Below are positions 23,033 to 24,666 of a stretch of 24,666 bases of DNA, one piece after another. A program made the translations under genes and the position numbers. The notes beneath the pieces were generated by a model. The model saw only the letters and a list, made by a program, of their open reading frames with translations, was not told the DNA's origin and ran no database searches. The stretch is from CAZJDV01 sp964544865. Lineage in GTDB: Bacteria > Chloroflexota > Dehalococcoidia > Lucifugimonadales > CAJWER01. The stretch lies in assembly GCA_964544865.1 (NCBI GenBank), contig CAZJDV010000031.1, forward strand, positions 1 through 24,666, written 5' to 3'. Each line of letters opens with the position of its first letter. Positions within the stretch are counted from its first letter, which is position 1.

Positions 23033-24311
23033 TTAGCGCGACACCTCCGGGAACGGGATGGAGTCCAGGTGGGACCCCAGCCAGTTGAGTTCGTTCGCCA
23101 GGTGCATCGCTCCGGCAGGCACAAATCGGTCGCTGGTAACGCTCCAAGACTCCCCGTCCCACGTGATCTCTTCGGCGGGGACGGTCAGCGCCATCGCCAT
23201 GGGCGGGGGCGGCGTGTTCACGGGGTGATAGTAGATAACTCCCGGCAAGTCCTTCTCCCATTCACCCGCCATCGCACCGTTCTTCCCTGGCGGGGCCGAG
23301 AGCTGCAAGCCACTGTTCGCGACCGAGCTTTCATAGAAGGCCAGCAACACTTCCTTTTCCGGGAACTTGACCTGGTCGCCGCCTTTTGGGCTAGCGAGTT
23401 GAGTCCGCCGATGATCCAGGCCACTTGGTCGGAAGAGTACACACTGCGGGACTCGAAGACGCCATGTACGGGATTGAAGTCGGCCGATAGACTCGCAAAC
23501 AGAATCTCTGCGGCGTCGCGGTAGCTGTCGTCGTCCGAGATTTCGGCGGCGGCGATGAGTCCGGCGATCTCGGACGCCCTGTCAACAACGTCGTCCGAGA
23601 CCAGGCCGACCAGAATCGAGTCCGCGATAGATCCAGCCCTGGCGACGGCGGAGTCGTGGAGCCCGCTGTCCACAGCCGTCGAAGCGCGATATGCCAGCGC
23701 ACGGATTGCCGCAGCCGCCTCTTGCGGCGATGCCGGCACACGATCGTCAAGCGCTCCCATCAGCGCGGTGGCGGCACCGTCGAACATAGGGTGCGCATCG
23801 GGGTCAATGTACGGCCTCCTGTATCGCCGGTCAGTCCGGCGATGTCCGATAGCGCGTCCAGCATGACCCAGTTGGCCGTGTAGTTGAGATTTCCGTCGGA
23901 GTCATGGAAGAGGCCGTCGTCGCCCATCAGATTCTGCATCTCATATTGACCTTGCATCTTGGCCAACATCGACACCATCATTCCGATGAACCTTTGCTGG
24001 GCGCCAAGATCGCCGTCCGGCTTGCCAAAGTGGCCGCTGCCGAAGTTGTGGGCCCACTGGGTCTCTTTCAGCATGGTCTCCGCCTGGCCACGCACGTATA
24101 CTGTCTTGTCGAACGTGTCCAGGTCCAATCGAAGACCTTCAAAGTCCATCGGGTCGAACTCTCTCGGATCGTTAACGAGGTGGGCGCTGACCGACTTGAA
24201 TACGGTCTGCAGCGGCATCAAGTTTTGTGGGACCATTACCGGATCATCCGGGTTCTGAGCGATCATCTGTATGACCATCTGCATCGCGTCCATGGGGGGC
24301 TGGAAAGTGAT
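23033..24311 (-). pseudogene. Unknown helical protein, frameshifted and cut by an IS element
   Basis: The minus strand codes in three successive frames for one protein. Part 1 (about 24300-23825) reads 'MDAMQMVIQMIAQNPDDPVMVPQNLMPLQ...NLNYTANWVMLDALSDIAGLTGD'. Part 2 (23824-23395) reads 'YRRPYIDPDAHPMFDGAATALMGALDD...VAWIIGGLNS'. Part 3 (to 23033) reads 'SPKGGDQVKFPEKEVLLAFYESS...LDSIPFPEVSR'. One missing base near 23823 and one near 23394 would join them. The product would be about 420 residues, rich in Ala/Asp helices, with no membrane segment. I do not recognise the family. The 5' end stops at the IS3-like element (about 24312), so the true start is probably lost or lies beyond the element. 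Coding is judged from residue composition and the way the frames join. Confidence 0.55.
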
Positions 24312-24343
24312 TGTAGATGGTCGCGAAAATGGGACACATCTGA

Positions 24344-24357
24344 GGGTTAGAGAACCC
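24344..24357. repeat. Small hairpin inside the IS left end
   Basis: GGGTT (24344-24348) and AACCC (24353-24357) form a perfect 5-bp stem with an AGAG loop, upstream of the transposase start. Hairpins here often limit read-in transcription of transposases, but this one is short. Confidence 0.35.
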
Positions 24358-24373
24358 GAGAGTAAGGAGAGAG

Positions 24374-24666
24374 GTGCGAGCTCCTGGACAGAGGGTAGAG
24401 TTACCCGAGAAAGGAGCAGGTGAGACCCAATCATCAGTAGGAAAACCAGAGACCGCCGAGGAGCGGACCGAGCAGACCAGGTCCTTTGTCCGCAGAGTCA
24501 AAGCGGCTACCCGACGCAAGTGCACCCCCGAGGAGAAGATCCGCATCGTCCCGGAAGGCTTCCGTCGTGAGGTCACGGTAAATGACCTGTGCAGGCGGGA
24601 AGGAATCAAGCCCCACTCCTACTATGCCTGGACCAAGGAATTCATGGAGGCCGGCAAGGAGAGGCT
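24374..24666 (+). CDS. IS3-family transposase OrfA (helix-turn-helix part), 3' end outside window
   Basis: The plus frame is open from after a TGA at 24341 to the window end. GTG 24374 with AAGGAG a few bases upstream is the likely start. The product contains 'RRKCTPEEKIRIVPEGFRREVTVNDLCRREGIKPHSYYAWTKEFMEAGKERL', the HTH_Tnp_1 (PF01527) domain of IS3 OrfA, which binds the IS ends. Relatives usually have Leu in 'IRIVLEG'; here it is Pro, which would sit in helix 1 and might weaken folding. The first 45 residues are polar and variable. OrfB (the DDE integrase) should follow outside the window, usually by -1 frameshifting. Confidence 0.8.
   Translation, partial: MRAPGQRVELPEKGAGETQSSVGKPETAEERTEQTRSFVRRVKAATRRKCTPEEKIRIVPEGFRREVTVNDLCRREGIKPHSYYAWTKEFMEAGKER

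Larger units (their letters stand above)
24312..24666 (+). mobile_element. Left part of an IS3-like insertion sequence (runs off window)
   Basis: The element is inferred from an IS3-type OrfA transposase reading rightward and from a terminus-like sequence beginning TGTAGATGG and including AAAATGGGACAC at 24312-24337, the usual TG...TGGGACA style of IS3/IS481 ends. The interrupted coding sequence to its left stops at the same point. The right end and the target duplication are outside the window, so the exact boundary is a guess. Confidence 0.55.

Overview
The window looks like GC-rich chromosomal DNA (roughly 60% GC by eye) from a free-living or host-associated bacterium, most likely Chloroflexota (Dehalococcoidia / SAR202-like). 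That placement is inference. It rests on the mix of a UPF0182 membrane protein, an argJ-argB pair, an enolase-superfamily sugar-acid dehydratase, a CaiB/BaiF CoA-transferase, a secreted-repeat (SRUF) lipoprotein and a GHL10-like TIM-barrel protein. I found no rRNA, tRNA, CRISPR or prophage genes.

Layout. (1) 1-4751, minus strand: argJ, then argB, then a large UPF0182 membrane protein cut by the window edge, in operon order. (2) 5013-8600, plus strand: a Rid-family gene, a DapA/NAL-family aldolase-like gene, an aldo/keto reductase and two more Rid domains, with good sigma70-like promoters. Nearly every gene here carries a lesion. (3) 9123-12421: an intact TIM-barrel glycoside-hydrolase-like gene facing an intact 542-residue protein I cannot assign. 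(4) 12753-15715: a three-repeat SRUF lipoprotein with five lesions, an intact cupin and an FAD oxidoreductase with a large internal deletion. (5) 15775-18162: GNAT, DinB and a galactonate-dehydratase-like enolase. (6) 18184-22909: a LysR regulator, a possible 44-aa ORF, a CaiB/BaiF CoA-transferase, an FSR-like MFS transporter and an overlapping broken TfoX-like gene. (7) 23033-24666: a degraded gene truncated by the left end of an IS3-like element whose transposase runs off the window.

The most striking property is the uneven damage. About 13 kb of coding sequence in eleven genes (UPF0182, argJ, the TIM-barrel gene, the 542-aa gene, cupin, GNAT, DinB, enolase, LysR, CoA-transferase, MFS) reads cleanly. 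Roughly 7 kb in the other genes holds at least a dozen frameshifts, in-frame stops, a 14-bp tandem duplication, a large internal deletion and an IS insertion. Many of the indels change the length of short homopolymers, so sequencing error must be excluded. The concentration in accessory genes, the tandem duplication, the deletion and the IS fit real gene decay better.

Functionally, the intact part supports arginine synthesis by the acetyl-cycling route, sugar-acid or carbohydrate breakdown (enolase, TIM-barrel protein, CoA-transferase, MFS) and LysR control. The Rid/aldolase/reductase cluster looks like a former small-molecule catabolic operon that is now breaking down. I see no clear new defence or mobile system. 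The best candidates for something undescribed are the 542-aa unknown protein and the triple set of Rid proteins lacking the catalytic arginine.
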